Shown here in pieces: positions 1 through 6,776 of a DNA stretch of 10,539 nt. The DNA lies in contig QMRW01000037.1 in the NCBI GenBank assembly GCA_003650785.1, positions 1 to 10,539 on the forward strand, read 5' to 3'. Positions within the stretch are counted from its first letter, which is position 1. Each line of letters begins with the position of its first letter. The translations under genes and the position numbers were made by a program. The notes beneath the pieces are model-generated. The model had not been told where the DNA came from. It made no database searches and saw nothing but the letters and a program-made list of their open reading frames with translations. The DNA is from Thermoprotei archaeon. GTDB taxonomy: Archaea > Thermoproteota > Thermoprotei > Thermofilales > B20-G17.

Positions 1-38
1 ATCATCGGAATATCGTTAACCAGCTGTTTGGTAACCAC
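1..38 (-). CDS. Possible start of a gene running off the left edge (partial)
   Basis: On the minus strand a GTG at 38-36 opens a frame that stays open to the window edge and would read VVTKQLVNDIPM. An AAGGGTG Shine-Dalgarno-like stretch lies at 50-56, about 11 bases upstream, and an AT-rich TATA-like stretch at 81-93 sits at a distance that would place the transcript start near 62. Twelve codons are too few to recognise a family or to use codon statistics. It could equally be non-coding DNA, with the AT-rich stretch belonging only to the plus-strand gene at 189. Confidence 0.22.
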   Translation of the reverse strand, partial: MVTKQLVNDIPM

Positions 39-100
39 CCACCAATATACACCCTTCAGTGCTAGACACTAGCAGAACAAATATTTAAGTATTTCCGGAT

Positions 101-108
101 TTTTATAA
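101..108 (+). promoter_or_regulatory. Candidate TATA box for the 78-residue gene
   Basis: TTTTATAA at 101-108 would place transcription start near 131 and leave a leader of about 58 bases before the ATG at 189. A second candidate, CTTTTAAC near 127-134, would give a leader of about 30 bases. Either fits a gene with a Shine-Dalgarno site. The choice between them is inference. Confidence 0.3.
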
Positions 109-175
109 CTCTACCGGAGTTTCAAACTTTTAACAGATTATTAGGGGAATACTTTTTAGTATTAAACATCAAATT

Positions 176-183
176 GAGGTGAG
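176..183 (+). promoter_or_regulatory. Strong Shine-Dalgarno site
   Basis: GAGGTGAG lies five bases before the ATG at 189. It closely matches the complement of the usual archaeal 16S rRNA 3' end. It fixes the start of the 78-residue gene and shows that the organism uses SD-led initiation as well as the leaderless starts inferred elsewhere in the window. Confidence 0.7.
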
Positions 184-188
184 AGTTA

Positions 189-425
189 ATGGAGCTGGCA
201 AGGGCTCTAAACGACGTAGCATCTAGACTCAAAGACATAGTATCTAAGGCTAGGGAAAATGAGTATACTGATGAGAGTTTCTTCGAGCATATAGTTCGGG
301 CTAGAGTAGAGCTCCTTACAGCAATAGAATACATGTTCGCTTATGGTAAACTAGATCCCGAGACCTATTCGAAAATAATGAGAGAGCAGATAGAGGAGCC
401 ACTAAAGAAGCTCTTAGGACAATAA
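189..425 (+). CDS. Small helical protein of unknown function (78 aa)
   Basis: I do not recognise this family. The protein is short, highly charged and has no cysteines, signal peptide or membrane segment. It reads as three amphipathic helices, roughly residues 2-24, 28-53 and 56-76, broken by an acidic stretch (NEYTDES) and by GKLDPET, which suggests a compact three-helix bundle, perhaps oligomeric or an adaptor. The start is well supported by the strong SD site five bases upstream. The gene stands alone: it ends about 40 bases before the convergent tRNA-Gln, and nothing upstream on the same strand forms an operon with it. Coding status is convincing from the SD site, the clean helical pattern and AGA/ATA codon use like that of its neighbours. 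Function cannot be inferred. Confidence 0.75.
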   Translation: MELARALNDVASRLKDIVSKARENEYTDESFFEHIVRARVELLTAIEYMFAYGKLDPETYSKIMREQIEEPLKKLLGQ

Positions 426-467
426 CTACCGGAAACAGTAAACTCCATATCGAAGCATTTAGGAAAT

Positions 468-545
468 TGGTAGCCCCGCCGGGATTCGAACCCGGGATCG
501 CCAGGTCCAGAGCCTGGCATGCTTGACCTGCTACACCACGGGGCT
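468..545 (-). tRNA. tRNA-Gln (anticodon CUG), encoded CCA, no intron
   Basis: The minus strand folds into a full cloverleaf. The acceptor stem AGCCCCG (545-539) pairs with CGGGGCT (478-472). A D arm with GTGT/GCAT follows. The anticodon stem CCAGG/CCTGG encloses the loop CTCTGGA, so the anticodon CTG at 510-508 reads CAG (Gln). The T arm is CCGGG/CCCGG around TTCGAAT. The discriminator base is A (471), followed by a genomically encoded CCA (470-468). There is no bulge-helix-bulge intron and the loop has the normal seven bases. The A1-U72 first pair is typical of glutamine tRNAs. In archaea this tRNA is normally charged with glutamate and then amidated by GatDE (family knowledge, not visible here). 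The gene converges with the 78-residue gene. Confidence 0.96.
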
Positions 546-1040
546 TGGACTGGGCTTTATTTACAGAGTGCTGTACTTTAACTCCCTTAGAAGTTTTCAC
601 TAGAGGGATTTTAATCTTTCTCCTATTCACTTACCTTGAGGATTCTAGAGTTGAGGTTATGAGAAAGTGAGTTATATATCCTCAGTTTGATTACTGCGTC
701 TGGGAGTGATTCTCTCAACGCTGCGTAAAGGAGCTATTGGAGTGCGTATTTGTCTATCCTCTACCACGTCAATAGTATAAGGGATGGACTAGAAGGGGAT
801 TTCTAGAGTTGGAAGAGATTGACTTCAGGCACGTAGGTCAGGGTAGGATGTGTACCGTATAATTTAAGGAAGGATTTCTCCTTTGCATTGTCTTCTCTAG
901 ATTTTATTTCAAATCTTCTTTTCAATGGTATGCTATGATTTCATAGGCTTACTTATAAGATCTCTGTGCTACTATGTATGTTCCCAACTTAGCCGGGATA
1001 CTATAATTTCCTTTCTCTTACTCATTTCATGATTAAAAAT
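546..1040. other. Long intergenic region without a convincing gene
   Basis: About 500 bases separate the tRNA gene from the end of the first oxidoreductase gene. The right end of an open frame crossing the tRNA on the minus strand is a shadow. Other frames are broken by frequent stops, and the longest plus-strand stretch I translated here, starting at a GTG near 707, gives only about 24 residues. Visible small structures are an 11-base direct repeat, TTCTAGAGTTG, at 643-653 and 801-811, and an interrupted palindrome CTATGA-TT-TCATAG at 933-946. I found no C/D-box pair, no second tRNA and no strong hairpin. It may be decayed sequence, a small regulatory RNA locus or plain spacer. Confidence 0.6.
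574..583 (-). promoter_or_regulatory. Candidate TATA element of tRNA-Gln
   Basis: On the minus strand GTTAAAGTAC lies about 33 bases upstream of the mature tRNA 5' end, which would start the transcript a few bases before the tRNA. A second AT-rich stretch at 555-563 is only 10-18 bases from the mature end and is too close to be the TATA box. Position is the only support. Confidence 0.3.
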
Positions 1041-2279
1041 CTATTTTTGATATAGATTCTTTATCTTCATTTCAATGAATTTTTCAGATGCCTTTTTACC
1101 GTATTCTTTCATTAATTTTTGAGCAAATTCTTTAAACTCTTCTATCGCTATAGCTTTTCTATGCTTTATCTCTGAGTAGTAAGCTGCATCTATCATAGCC
1201 ATTATGTCAGCTCCTATATCTTCATTCAGAAAGGATCTAGTTCTTCCTAGTATGCACCTGCACATATTTCGAATCTCGTACGTAAAGGTATCCATTCCAG
1301 ATACCAACTGAGGTACCTCTATAGTCCTTTTTGCCCCTAGGTAGTCCTCAATCTCTATTACTGCTCGTTCTTCTTTTCCTCTCACCTTAAGACTACCTCT
1401 GGATCCAAAGAGAGTTGTACACTCGAACTCTGCTCCACTCCAAGCACCCTCTATGAGCGCTATAGTCCAGGAGTCGTCTTTTTCATCTTGAAACTTTATT
1501 AGTACATGAGCATCGTCCTCAACCTCGATATTTCTAAAACTTCCAGAAATGTATCTACTCCTAGCTCTAAGTGTTATTCCTGTGAACTTCTCAGCTTTCA
1601 CTACTATGGGTCTTTTGTCGAAGCCTACTAAAAACCATGCTACAGCTACAGCATGAGAACCTATGTCCACAAGAGACCCTCCACCGTTCATCCATGGATC
1701 CCAGTACCACTCTGACCCTTCAGGTCCTTCATGAGAACATGGTACTATGAGGTATCCTAGTTCACCTAATTCTCCCATCTCAATAAGTTTTCTCGTCTTG
1801 TAAAATCCACCAGCGAAGATATAGTTCTCGTTTAATTGAAATATTCTCCCTGTTTCCTTAACAGTCTCTACTATCTCAAGTGCTTCTATATAGGTTCTGC
1901 TCATGGGTTTTTCTACCATTACGTTAGCTCCAGCTCTAAGTGCGTCTATTGCTATTGGTTTATGGTATTTATGAGGCGTACATATGTCCACTAGATCAGG
2001 TTCTTCTCTCTCTAACATTTGATGATAGTCTCTGTATACCCTGATGGACTCCATTATGTTTTTCAATCTCTCCGCTTCATCATCTAGTCCCTCCTCTTTA
2101 AGTTCAGCTATCCTCTCTGGGAATATCTCTTTGATCTTCTTCAGTGCTCTCTTGAGAGCGAACTCTAAGGGATCGGATAGAGCCACCAGTCTAGCCTCGG
2201 GAATCTTAGTATAGGCTGGTAGATGACCGGCAATGAAAATTCCTCCCAGACCTATGCCTGCTACTCTTACTTCTTTCAC
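1041..2279 (-). CDS. Gfo/Idh/MocA-family NAD(P)-dependent oxidoreductase, long form (412 aa)
   Basis: Members of this family oxidise or reduce a hydroxyl or keto group on sugars, inositols or related polyols in the cytosol. The N-terminal Rossmann fold begins at once with G8-I-G-L-G-G13 for the dinucleotide, and the first strand-loop ends at D36. The family EKP motif is E123-K124-P125, and the catalytic D205-x3-H209 lies in GGGSLVDIGSH. The C-terminal half fits the alpha/beta dimerisation domain. The protein is longer than the usual 330-390 residues, partly because of a charged helical insertion at about residues 47-77. I chose the GTG at 2279 because GGAGTGAT (2284-2291) is a well-placed SD; the upstream GTG at 2288 lies inside that SD and would add three residues. 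It is probably monocistronic, with its own promoter near 2324. Substrate and stereochemistry cannot be read from the sequence. Confidence 0.9.
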   Translation of the reverse strand: MKEVRVAGIGLGGIFIAGHLPAYTKIPEARLVALSDPLEFALKRALKKIKEIFPERIAELKEEGLDDEAERLKNIMESIRVYRDYHQMLEREEPDLVDICTPHKYHKPIAIDALRAGANVMVEKPMSRTYIEALEIVETVKETGRIFQLNENYIFAGGFYKTRKLIEMGELGELGYLIVPCSHEGPEGSEWYWDPWMNGGGSLVDIGSHAVAVAWFLVGFDKRPIVVKAEKFTGITLRARSRYISGSFRNIEVEDDAHVLIKFQDEKDDSWTIALIEGAWSGAEFECTTLFGSRGSLKVRGKEERAVIEIEDYLGAKRTIEVPQLVSGMDTFTYEIRNMCRCILGRTRSFLNEDIGADIMAMIDAAYYSEIKHRKAIAIEEFKEFAQKLMKEYGKKASEKFIEMKIKNLYQK

Positions 2280-2283
2280 AAAA

Positions 2284-2291
2284 ATCACTCC
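2284..2291 (-). promoter_or_regulatory. Shine-Dalgarno site that decides the oxidoreductase start
   Basis: On the minus strand GGAGTGAT lies just upstream of the GTG at 2279, with eight bases between GGAG and the start. It overlaps the alternative in-frame GTG at 2288, which argues against that longer start. Confidence 0.55.
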
Positions 2292-2323
2292 AGGTTGACT
2301 GGTGCATACCTCGTTTAAATTTC

Positions 2324-2331
2324 TTTTTATA
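2324..2331 (-). promoter_or_regulatory. TATA box of the long Gfo/Idh/MocA gene
   Basis: TATAAAAA on the minus strand, about 48 bases from the GTG at 2279, predicts a start near 2301 and a leader of about 22 bases that contains the SD. A second AT-rich element, TTTAAA, lies at 2314-2319 but would leave the SD at the very 5' end. Confidence 0.45.
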
Positions 2332-2381
2332 ATGCTACTTCTGTAAACGCTCTGGTAATACTCATCCTAGCCTTCGCATGT

Positions 2382-2465
2382 ATGGTTATAGTAGTTGTAC
2401 TACTTATCATTCTTATATCAGTAATACCGATTGTCTTGGCGCTCGAATTTACTCAACTACTTTAG
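2382..2465 (+). CDS. Possible micro-protein: a single membrane helix (27 aa)
   Basis: An ATG at 2382 opens a frame coding for almost only V, I and L through residue 21, followed by E-F-T-Q-L-L and a TAG that overlaps the antisense end of the CBS gene by nine bases. The same frame is open and hydrophobic back to about 2319, but no ATG, GTG or TTG precedes 2382. I see no SD, and the opposite strand is also open here. This may be chance composition rather than a gene. Confidence 0.15.
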   Translation: MVIVVVLLIILISVIPIVLALEFTQLL

Positions 2466-3284
2466 CTTTATATCAGCCACTGCTCTCGTAATATCGGTCT
2501 TAGTCAGTATACCACTAAGTAGGTTTTCTTCATTCAGTACTGGTAGTCCACTTATCCTATGTAGGATCATTAGCCTAGCAGCAGTAGCAAGATCTTCTGT
2601 TTCATGAACTGTAATAGGATCACTTGTCATTATGTCTGCTACACAACACACTCCCCTTGTTAATAGTGCTCTCAGGACCCTTCTAGGCATCTCCTTAGGC
2701 CCTTTGAGCAGTGGAACTACGAGCATGAGATCGCTAAGTGTTAGTACTCCCCTAATTTCCCTTCCTACAGCTACTACAAGCCTACTTATGTTCATATTCA
2801 TCATGAGTAGTGCTGCCTTAAACACAGAGTCATAGGGTCTTACTGTGATCACAGGTGAGCTCATGTAATCCCTAACCTTATTTAATCCTCTAAGGTTTGT
2901 GTAGAACCTACACATATCTGTCTTGGTCACAATGCCTATTAGTTTACCGTTACTGTCAATTATGGGTAGTGAGCTTATACCCTTTTTTAGCATAAGCCTA
3001 GCAGCTTCTGGTATAGAGTAACTTTCTCGTACACAGACTGGGTTACTCTTCATAACTTCCTCTACTTCAATGTCATCAAGTGCTCTACCACTGATATCTC
3101 CCATTAGAAATTCGATTATATCCTTACGAGTCATTATCCCTATAGGTCTATACTCCTCATCTACGACTACTACTCTAGCTATACCATGCCGCTGTAATAA
3201 TTTATGTGCATCTAATAGTGTATCTTTAGGTCTCACTGTGATGACCCTGTGTGTCATTATATCCCTAACCGTATACCTTATCAC
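2457..3284 (-). CDS. Stand-alone protein of four CBS domains (275 aa)
   Basis: The protein is made of four CBS repeats and no catalytic domain: about residues 5-61, 73-129, 136-191 and 214-271. Each repeat ends with the nucleotide-contact motif G-h-h-T-x-x-D: GIMTRKD (49-55), GIVTKTD (117-123), GVLTLSD (179-185) and GILTKTD (258-264). Paired CBS domains form Bateman modules that bind AMP, ATP, SAM or similar ligands, so two such modules and an energy- or adenosine-sensing role are plausible. Ligand and partner are unknown. A cysteine pair (C213-C214) sits in the linker before repeat 4. The only plausible start is the GTG at 3284; no good SD is seen, so initiation may be leaderless or on a short leader. 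The gene is divergent from the second oxidoreductase and upstream of the first on the same strand, but a 168-base gap with a promoter separates those two. Confidence 0.92.
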   Translation of the reverse strand: MIRYTVRDIMTHRVITVRPKDTLLDAHKLLQRHGIARVVVVDEEYRPIGIMTRKDIIEFLMGDISGRALDDIEVEEVMKSNPVCVRESYSIPEAARLMLKKGISSLPIIDSNGKLIGIVTKTDMCRFYTNLRGLNKVRDYMSSPVITVRPYDSVFKAALLMMNMNISRLVVAVGREIRGVLTLSDLMLVVPLLKGPKEMPRRVLRALLTRGVCCVADIMTSDPITVHETEDLATAARLMILHRISGLPVLNEENLLSGILTKTDITRAVADIKLK

Positions 3285-3302
3285 ATTTAGCTCTACACTT
3301 AT

Positions 3303-3334
3303 AATCTTAAGTACTTTCTCTAGAACTTTATAGG
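3303..3334 (-). promoter_or_regulatory. Candidate promoter of the CBS gene
   Basis: Two TATA-like elements face the CBS gene. CTTAAGATT around 3303-3311 would start transcription about at the GTG (leaderless). CCTATAAAG at 3326-3334 would give a leader of about 20 bases. The lack of an SD before the GTG slightly favours the first. Confidence 0.35.
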
Positions 3335-3373
3335 CATACTAGCTAGGACTACTTATATAAGCTGTAGGTTAAG

Positions 3374-3382
3374 TATTTAAAC
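3374..3382 (+). promoter_or_regulatory. TATA box of the second Gfo/Idh/MocA gene
   Basis: TATTTAAAC predicts a transcript start near 3402-3404, which coincides with the ATG of the mini-ORF and lies about 17 bases before the GTG start. Another element, CTTATATAAG near 3352-3361, would give a longer leader of about 38 bases. Confidence 0.45.
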
Positions 3383-3401
3383 TAAGATCTTGCTCTCTAG
3401 C

Positions 3402-3419
3402 ATGAAAGGGGTTAAGTAA
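3402..3419 (+). other. Mini-ORF MKGVK whose stop abuts the next start
   Basis: ATG AAA GGG GTT AAG TAA runs directly into the GTG of the oxidoreductase, in the same frame. The ATG falls where the TATA box predicts transcription start, so it could be a leaderless upstream ORF coupled to the gene. The AAAGGGG inside it (3405-3411) can also act as the SD for the GTG, eight bases on. Read without the stop, the peptide looks like an ordinary N-terminal extension of the first Rossmann strand, so an old nonsense change is another possibility. Confidence 0.35.
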
Positions 3420-4442
3420 GTGAGGATTTCAGTAATAGGTTGTGGTAATGTAGCTCATGCACATGTCAAAGATCTCCTTACACTACGTGCAAGAGGGTAC
3501 GAAATAGAAATACCTTTTCTGGTCGATGTAAACAGAGAGAAAGCCCTAAAGCTGAAGGAGAAGTGGAACTTAGAGGAAGCTGAAGTAGTAGAGGACTATA
3601 GACTTATCCTTGATAGGACAGATGCTGTCATAATATGTACTCCTCACACACTACACTATGAACAGATACTGAATTCTCTCAAGAGAGATGTATCGGTTTT
3701 TGTTGAGAAACCTATGGTATGTAGACTTGAACACGCTTACACAGTAGTGGAAGAGGCTGAAAAGAGAGGTTTAGTACTAGAGATAGGATTTCAAAGACAC
3801 TTCATCCCATGCTTTATGGCAGCTAGAGATTTCATAAGAGGAGGGGGTATAGGAAATATCAGAATAATCTCTATGATACTAGGACAGAAGTGGTATCGTA
3901 ACTTCAGAGGTACATGGAGACATACACTCGCTCTAGGTGGTGGAGGGGAGCTCCTGGATTCTGGAAGTCACTTTTTAGATGTTGCCCTTTGGACTACTGG
4001 ACTGAAGCCAGTAAGGGTGTTCGCTCTGATAGATAGATACGATACCGAGGTTGATATAAATACTGGATTAGTAGCAGAACTATCTAATGGTACAATTCTA
4101 AACTTCACTGTAGCTGGAGATGACTCCTCATGGTATGAACTTGAGATCTTCTGGGGGGATGAGGGAAGATTAATTCTGAAGCCTCCTGAGGTGATGGTAC
4201 TTAAGAGAGATTGTGAGAAGTATGAACTAGATACCTCAAAGTACTCTAGCTCTAGACCAGTATTCAACTTTGTGGATGTTCTGCTCGGAAAGGATGTGAA
4301 TAGATGTCCCCCTATTTACGGACTCTATGTGATAGCTATAGTTGAGGCTGCTTATAGGTCGTATGAGCTAAATAGACCTGTTAACATAAAGGAGATATGT
4401 GAAGAGAAAGGTTTAGACTATTATAAATTCTTTACAGAGTAG
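3420..4442 (+). CDS. Gfo/Idh/MocA-family NAD(P)-dependent oxidoreductase (340 aa)
   Basis: This is a standard-length family member. The Rossmann motif is V5-I-G-C-G-N-V-A12, then an acidic residue at the end of strand 2 (VDVNREKA) that usually contacts the adenosine ribose and tends to favour NAD over NADP. The active-site motifs are E96-K97-P98 and, within GGGGELLDSGSH, D180-x3-H184; K97 and H184 match the common family spacing. The C-terminal half is the mixed alpha/beta substrate and oligomer domain. It differs greatly from the other two family members in the window, so recent duplication is unlikely. The start is taken as the GTG at 3420 because an in-frame TAA ends immediately before it and AAAGGGG is suitably spaced. 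It is probably a single-gene transcript: a T-run follows the stop and the next gene has its own SD. The likely substrate is a sugar, inositol or deoxy-sugar; specificity is unknown. Confidence 0.9.
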   Translation: MRISVIGCGNVAHAHVKDLLTLRARGYEIEIPFLVDVNREKALKLKEKWNLEEAEVVEDYRLILDRTDAVIICTPHTLHYEQILNSLKRDVSVFVEKPMVCRLEHAYTVVEEAEKRGLVLEIGFQRHFIPCFMAARDFIRGGGIGNIRIISMILGQKWYRNFRGTWRHTLALGGGGELLDSGSHFLDVALWTTGLKPVRVFALIDRYDTEVDINTGLVAELSNGTILNFTVAGDDSSWYELEIFWGDEGRLILKPPEVMVLKRDCEKYELDTSKYSSSRPVFNFVDVLLGKDVNRCPPIYGLYVIAIVEAAYRSYELNRPVNIKEICEEKGLDYYKFFTE

Positions 4443-4467
4443 ATCTAATGATACACAATAGCAAATG

Positions 4468-4475
4468 ATTTTTTA
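4468..4475 (+). terminator. T-run terminator after the second oxidoreductase
   Basis: A run of six T (4469-4474) occurs about 26 bases after the stop codon, with no preceding hairpin. Oligo-T runs are the usual intrinsic termination signal for archaeal RNA polymerase. It could instead form part of an AT-rich promoter element for the next gene. Confidence 0.4.
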
Positions 4476-4504
4476 GGGTTTGAACTATATCTTTACTAAG
4501 GAAT

Positions 4505-4511
4505 AGAGGAG
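4505..4511 (+). promoter_or_regulatory. Shine-Dalgarno site of the chelatase-like fusion gene
   Basis: AGAGGAG lies ten bases before the ATG at 4522, and a weaker AGGA (4515-4518) lies closer. The downstream protein begins directly with the conserved chelatase I N-terminus, so no longer start is needed. Confidence 0.5.
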
Positions 4512-4521
4512 CTAGGACTAT

Positions 4522-6747
4522 ATGAAAACGTTGCCCTTCACAGCCTTTGTAGGATTAAGGGACTTAAAGGAAGCACTTATGATCATAGCTGTAGATCCCA
4601 GCATAAGTGGACTTCTTATAATGGGACCGAAAGGTACGGGTAAATCTAGTATAGTAAGAGCATTTGTCAATCTACTTCCTGAGATAGAGGTTGTAGAGGG
4701 ATGTCCATATAATGATGATCCTAAAAGACCTAATGAGCTCTGTGATCGATGTAAGAGCATCTTAAAGAGTAAAGGAAAATTACCAGTAGTCAAACAAAGG
4801 ATGAAGGTAGTGGAACTACCCATAGGTGCCACTGAGGACATGGTGATAGGCAGCTTAAATCTAGAGAGAACACTGAAAAGTGGCTCTATTGTCTTCGAAC
4901 CCGGTATTTTAGCAAAGGCTAATAGGAATATACTCTACATAGACGAAGTAAACTTACTTCCCGATCATATAGTGGATAGTATTTTGGATGCTGCTGCCTC
5001 TGGATGGAATGTAGTGGAAAGAGAGGGGATTTCATTAGTACATCCAGCGAGATTTATCCTAATAGGTACAATGAATCCAGAGGAAGGAGAGCTTAGACCT
5101 CAACTCCTGGATAGATTTGCTATAAGTGTTAAGGTAGATACCATAAGAGATCCTATATTGAGAAAGGAAATAGTGAGACGAAATGTGGAATTTGAGAGAT
5201 CACCAAGTGAGTTCTATGAGAAGTGGAGAGATGAAGAGGAGAAGGTTAAGAGGATGATAGAGACCGCTAGAAATATCCTCAATAGAGTAATAGTGCCAGA
5301 GGAAATACTAGACCTCATTGTTAACACCTGTGCTAAACTCGAAGTAGATGGATATAGACCCGATATAATAGCGACTAAAGTAGCTAGAGCTAGAGCCTCT
5401 CTCTATGGAAGATTTAAGGCAACAAAAGAAGATGCCCTAATAGGACTTAAACTAGCTCTACTCCATAGAACTAGAGCAGGAGGTCTTAAACCCCCACCTA
5501 CACCTGAGGAGATAATGAAGATAGCTAGTACAAAGACTAAGAAAGAGGAAAAACCTTCTCTAAGTATTGGAATAGAGGGTACGGAGAAAGAAAAGAAGCT
5601 GAAGATCCCTAGATTCATATTTTTTCTAAGTAACCTTATGAGTAGCCTCAGAGAGGGATTCCCAGACATACGAAGGAAAAAGATGTTTAATCCATACTTT
5701 GTATATACCACGTATATTATGTATATTGTGCTACTACTTTTTCTCCTATTATATGACTACAGATTGGCTATCTTAGCAGTAGTAATAGCAGCTCTAATAA
5801 ATATGCTAATGAGTAGAAAGAAAGTATACAGTACAGGCTACATACTCAAGGCTAGTGATAGAGGGTTAATAGTCTCCTATGATAAGTCTCTAGTTCCTGG
5901 GAGTAATACAATTCCTAAAATTAGTAGTGGTTTTAGATTACTACCGAAGAGTTTACACCCTTCATTACTTATGGAGCTAGCGATAGATCTGAAGATAAGA
6001 AAAGCTAGATCTATGGGTAGAAGAAAACTGAAATCCCCATCAAGAATAGTTGACTATAGATCTCCGCGTAGGGGTATAGTGAAGGATATCTCATGGATAG
6101 CATCTCTTAGAAGAGCTGCTAAAGAGGGGAAGTTAAAATTAAAGTGGGAAAATTTAAGAGAGAACCTGAGAGAGGGGAGGGGGAGTATATCCATAATTGT
6201 GGTCCTAGACTCTAGTGCATCTATGATATATTCAATCAAAGAGTTAAAAATGGCTATAAATGCTATAAGGAGGAAAGCTATAAGATACAGAGATAGAGTG
6301 GCATTGATCGTATGTAAAGGATTTGGTTCAGCAATTCTTCAACATCCTACTACTAGTTTCAATATGTTCCTACAAAAGTTATCCATCCTTGGATTAGGAG
6401 ACTATACACCACTCCCCTCTGGAATGTATGAAGGCTATAAGATGGCTCTCATGGAGAGGAAGAGAGGACATATACCAGTATTAATCATAATTAGTGATGG
6501 TAACGTTAATGTCTCCTTAGATAGATCTCTACCATCTCACGTAAGAGTCTACCATATAGATAGAGCTTTTTCAGATGCGCTATCCGTAGCAAATCTGATA
6601 TCCAAGGCGGGGATAGATACTGTAATCATAAATACAAAACATAGAGAGGAACTTACCAGCGGAATGGGTGAAATAGTCACTGGCACAGAGCTTATGATTA
6701 ATATGGCCAAGGTGATGAAAGGAGTCTATGTGGCCACTAAAGGGTAA
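4522..6747 (+). CDS. Chelatase I-type AAA+ ATPase fused to a VWA domain through a membrane hairpin (741 aa)
   Basis: The N-terminal third is a magnesium/cobalt-chelatase I-type (ChlI/BchI) AAA+ domain. It starts with FTAFVG, then Walker A GPKGTGKS (35-42), a cysteine cluster C61, C74, C77 in the family insert, GATEDMVIG before the sensor region, Walker B ILYIDE (137-142), sensor-1 N185 in GTMNPEEGELRP and a probable arginine finger R198 in LLDRF. The helical lid reaches about residue 330. After a charged Lys/Glu-rich linker come two hydrophobic helices, about 393-411 and 413-430, joined by a tight turn and flanked by RRKK and SRKK. That predicts a membrane hairpin with both large domains in the cytosol. 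The C-terminal part is ChlD-like: a DISWIASLRRAA segment, then a VWA domain with MIDAS residues D563-S-S-A-S567, T629 and D659. ChlI-ChlD fusions are known motors for metal insertion with a CobN/BchH subunit, but none is encoded here and the membrane anchor is unusual. Role inferred only as an AAA+/VWA remodelling motor. Confidence 0.9.
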   Translation: MKTLPFTAFVGLRDLKEALMIIAVDPSISGLLIMGPKGTGKSSIVRAFVNLLPEIEVVEGCPYNDDPKRPNELCDRCKSILKSKGKLPVVKQRMKVVELPIGATEDMVIGSLNLERTLKSGSIVFEPGILAKANRNILYIDEVNLLPDHIVDSILDAAASGWNVVEREGISLVHPARFILIGTMNPEEGELRPQLLDRFAISVKVDTIRDPILRKEIVRRNVEFERSPSEFYEKWRDEEEKVKRMIETARNILNRVIVPEEILDLIVNTCAKLEVDGYRPDIIATKVARARASLYGRFKATKEDALIGLKLALLHRTRAGGLKPPPTPEEIMKIASTKTKKEEKPSLSIGIEGTEKEKKLKIPRFIFFLSNLMSSLREGFPDIRRKKMFNPYFVYTTYIMYIVLLLFLLLYDYRLAILAVVIAALINMLMSRKKVYSTGYILKASDRGLIVSYDKSLVPGSNTIPKISSGFRLLPKSLHPSLLMELAIDLKIRKARSMGRRKLKSPSRIVDYRSPRRGIVKDISWIASLRRAAKEGKLKLKWENLRENLREGRGSISIIVVLDSSASMIYSIKELKMAINAIRRKAIRYRDRVALIVCKGFGSAILQHPTTSFNMFLQKLSILGLGDYTPLPSGMYEGYKMALMERKRGHIPVLIIISDGNVNVSLDRSLPSHVRVYHIDRAFSDALSVANLISKAGIDTVIINTKHREELTSGMGEIVTGTELMINMAKVMKGVYVATKG

Positions 6748-6776
6748 TTAGACATCTATAAATATCTACAGAAAGC

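Noticed and set aside
316..630. Minus-strand frame of 104 codons crossing the tRNA and the 78-residue gene
   Set aside because: It reads straight through a complete tRNA-Gln and antisense to an SD-led gene, with no promoter or SD of its own. It is a shadow frame.
933..946. CTATGA-TT-TCATAG as a rho-independent style terminator
   Set aside because: The two-base loop cannot form a stable hairpin, there is no T-run after it, and it lies nearly 100 bases beyond the gene it would serve.
4522..6747. Annotation as a genuine magnesium chelatase for chlorophyll synthesis
   Set aside because: No BchH/CobN subunit or tetrapyrrole genes are present and the membrane hairpin is atypical. Only the motor and VWA domains are supported.
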